From positions 1 through 14,817 of the forward strand of contig DATJYK010000194.1 of the NCBI GenBank assembly GCA_035578005.1: a stretch of DNA of 14,817 nucleotides, given 5' to 3'. Shown piece after piece: positions 13,764-14,817 of this stretch. This DNA comes from Gp13-AA77 sp035578005 (GTDB lineage: Bacteria > Acidobacteriota > Terriglobia > UBA7540). A model generated the notes under the pieces. It did no database searches, had not been told where the DNA came from, and was given only the letters and a program-made list of their open reading frames with translations. The translations under genes and the position numbers were made by a program. Position 1 is the stretch's first letter. Each line of letters starts with the position of its first letter.

Positions 13764-13792
13764 TTGACAACGGGAATGGAATGTGATACAAG
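13764..13792 (+). promoter_or_regulatory. Sigma-70-like promoter upstream of the small ORF
   Basis: TTGACA (13764-13769), a 17-base spacer, and TACAAG (13787-13792), with TGTGA before it giving a weak extended -10. The -35 is perfect and the -10 poor (4/6). Transcripts would run through the double-hairpin repeat at 13816-13865 before reaching ATG 13885. Confidence 0.5.
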
Positions 13793-13815
13793 AGCAGTTG
13801 AAGAGATCAGCGCTT

Positions 13816-13865
13816 GTAGGGCCGACCCTTGGGTCGGCCTTGGCCGGAGCAAGCCCCGGCCCTAC
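13816..13865. repeat. 50-bp double-hairpin palindrome, same family as the mnmG insert
   Basis: Outer arms GTAGGGCC (13816-13823) and GGCCCTAC (13858-13865). The first inner hairpin is GGCCGACCC-TT-GGGTCGGCC; the second is GGCCGG...CCGGCC around AGCAAGCC. It aligns along its length with the unit at 9295-9345: same outer ends, ACCCTTG in the first loop and CAAG in the second. It lies between the promoter at 13764 and the ribosome site of the small ORF, so it would be the 5' leader. Confidence 0.85.
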
Positions 13866-13884
13866 GACGGCAAGGAGCGCCCGC

Positions 13885-14070
13885 ATGAACCCCAATTTCG
13901 ACACCCTCCGGCAACAACGCGACGAACTCTACCGGGACGCGCGCAGCCATCCGGATTCCGAGGCTGACCAGATGGTGCAAATGCTGCTCACAAGGATAAT
14001 GTTTGGAGTGCGGCAGCTTGCTGCCGCTTTGGTGAGGCCAGCTTGCTGGCCGGACACGCCACAGGTTTAA
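13885..14070 (+). CDS. Small hypothetical protein with repeat-encoded C-terminus
   Basis: A 61-residue frame with AAGGAG (13872-13877) seven bases before ATG 13885 and a promoter upstream. Residues 1-39 (MNPNFDTLRQQRDELYRDAR, then HPDSEADQMVQMLLTRIM) are hydrophilic and helical and look like a genuine protein. From residue 40 the frame is encoded by the left arm and centre of the palindromic element at 14001-14128, giving V-R-Q-L-A-A-A-L and a tryptophan/proline tail before TAA. The original C-terminus was probably replaced by the insertion. I recognise no family. It ends 103 nt before the next gene, also preceded by a strong ribosome site; the two may be one transcript. Confidence 0.55.
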   Translation: MNPNFDTLRQQRDELYRDARSHPDSEADQMVQMLLTRIMFGVRQLAAALVRPACWPDTPQV

Positions 14071-14128
14071 GCACGGCCGCGAGCAAGCTCGCAGGACGAA
14101 AGCGGCAGCAAGCTGCCGCACTCCAAAC
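14001..14128. repeat. Four-hairpin REPIN-like element
   Basis: Perfect 30-bp inverted arms at 14001-14030 (starting GTTTGGAGTGCGGCAGCTTG) and 14099-14128 enclose a 68-nt centre. Each arm is itself a hairpin (GCGGCAGC-TT-GCTGCCGC). The centre has two more: GGCCAGC-TT-GCTGGCC (14036-14051) and GCGAGC-AA-GCTCGC (14079-14092). All four loops share the core AGC-TT/AA-GCT, in two orientations, so the element is two inverted units of two hairpins each. No transposase is encoded. Confidence 0.9.
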
Positions 14129-14173
14129 GGCTTTTCAACGATTCAACTCTCTAATTGTTGCAAGGAGGGCGCC

Positions 14174-14817
14174 ATGCCAGTCACTACAAATTCCAAAGGG
14201 AATGCCAGCTCATCGCAGGATCCGCCCGTTAAGGGCGCAGGCGCCAGAGTCGGCTCCGCGATTCAGGCTTCACCTCGTAAGGCCTTGGCCAATCGCGCCA
14301 ACGCTCAGAAGTCCACGAGGCCGCGCACGGAGCGAGGTCTGGTGCAGGTCGCGAAAAACCTGTCTGGGCTGCCGGGGCCGCGCCTGCTGGGACTGGCAGA
14401 GGCCCGAATCCTGAAGCTGGAGCCGGGCGCCGCTGAACAGCTCTACCGCAAGCTGATTGCGCCTTACGAACCCGCGCCCCCTTTGCTAGCCCTGCACTTT
14501 CAAGATCTGGCGCGGCTTGAGCTTGAGCTCCAGGCTTTGGAGCGCATTCGTGAGGCGCAGCTCGAGGATCGCGCGCAGCAGACGGCCCTTGAGGTGCGCC
14601 GCCTCTATCGCGACATGGACCGCGAGCTGGGCGTGCCGCCCAAGGACGTTTTCGAAAAAGGCCTGTGCCGCATCGAGGACTCGCCGGCCAAGTTCAAGAT
14701 GCAGTGTGACGCGCTCGCCGTGCTGAAGACGCAGCTTCAGCGGCGCGACTTCGAGGCCATGGGGCCGGCGCTGCGCCAGTTGTACAGCAATGCGCTCGAT
14801 CCGGGCTACGAGCGGGC
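14174..14817 (+). CDS. Hypothetical protein with 'ANRANAQKST' motif, 3' end beyond window
   Basis: The frame is open from ATG 14174 to the window edge (214 codons visible), with an excellent AAGGAGG at 14162-14168 and five bases between it and the ATG. The N-terminus is a low-complexity Ser/Gly/Ala/Lys stretch. Residues 33-55 read SPRKALANRANAQKSTRPRT and match a short motif I recall from many unnamed acidobacterial and planctomycete proteins (consensus-like 'ANRxNAxxSTGPRTxxGK', usually followed by N-x-x-x-HGL). Here Gly is replaced by Arg (STRPRT), and HGL is absent. The rest is charged and helical, with a probable coiled coil at about 108-155 (ELELQALERIREAQLEDRAQ and on). Function unknown; a DNA- or RNA-binding role for the basic motif is only a guess. 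Confidence 0.75.
   Translation, partial: MPVTTNSKGNASSSQDPPVKGAGARVGSAIQASPRKALANRANAQKSTRPRTERGLVQVAKNLSGLPGPRLLGLAEARILKLEPGAAEQLYRKLIAPYEPAPPLLALHFQDLARLELELQALERIREAQLEDRAQQTALEVRRLYRDMDRELGVPPKDVFEKGLCRIEDSPAKFKMQCDALAVLKTQLQRRDFEAMGPALRQLYSNALDPGYER

Overview
The window is most likely a chromosomal segment of a member of the Acidobacteriota. This is inference, from GC-rich codon use, the kind of housekeeping proteins present, frequent TTG/GTG or late-ATG starts, and long intergenic stretches packed with palindromic repeats. No rRNA or tRNA gene is visible.

Layout. 1-161 (-): decayed end of an ISAzo13-like transposase. 277-543 (+): YCII-domain protein. 544-1100: non-coding or micro-ORF region with a near-consensus sigma-70 promoter and three 24-nt direct repeats. 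Next on + come cysS (1101-2594), a class III PLP aminotransferase (2785-4146), a large inverted repeat (4144-4257), yraN (4288-4833), galT (4944-5966), an RlpA-type cell-wall protein with its own promoter (6137-6610) and an exported thioredoxin-fold protein (6727-7206). On the - strand lie mnmG (9774-7705) and, immediately downstream, a HicB/HicA toxin-antitoxin pair (7690-7224). 9781-11280 has no convincing gene; it holds a roughly 340-bp sequence present twice, GGTTCGTTT-type tandem repeats, and an inverted pair plus a third copy of a GTCATTCCCGC-type repeat. The + strand then carries an SDR oxidoreductase (11281-12039), a 444-aa protein of unknown function with C-terminal membrane segments (12183-13517), a small ORF whose tail is encoded by a repeat (13885-14070) and a gene running off the window (14174-14817).

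The genes do not form one pathway. cysS (translation), mnmG (tRNA U34 modification), yraN, galT and rlpA are core or housekeeping functions. hicBA, the transposase remnant, the unknown proteins and the repeats are the accessory layer.

The most striking signal is the number of unrelated palindromic repeat families in 15 kb. One is a 51-bp double-hairpin unit lying exactly in frame inside mnmG, adding 17 residues at a predicted surface turn; a related 50-bp unit lies in the leader of the small ORF at 13885. Another is a four-hairpin REPIN-like element that supplies the last 22 residues of that small ORF. No RAYT-type or other intact transposase that could mobilise them is present in the window.
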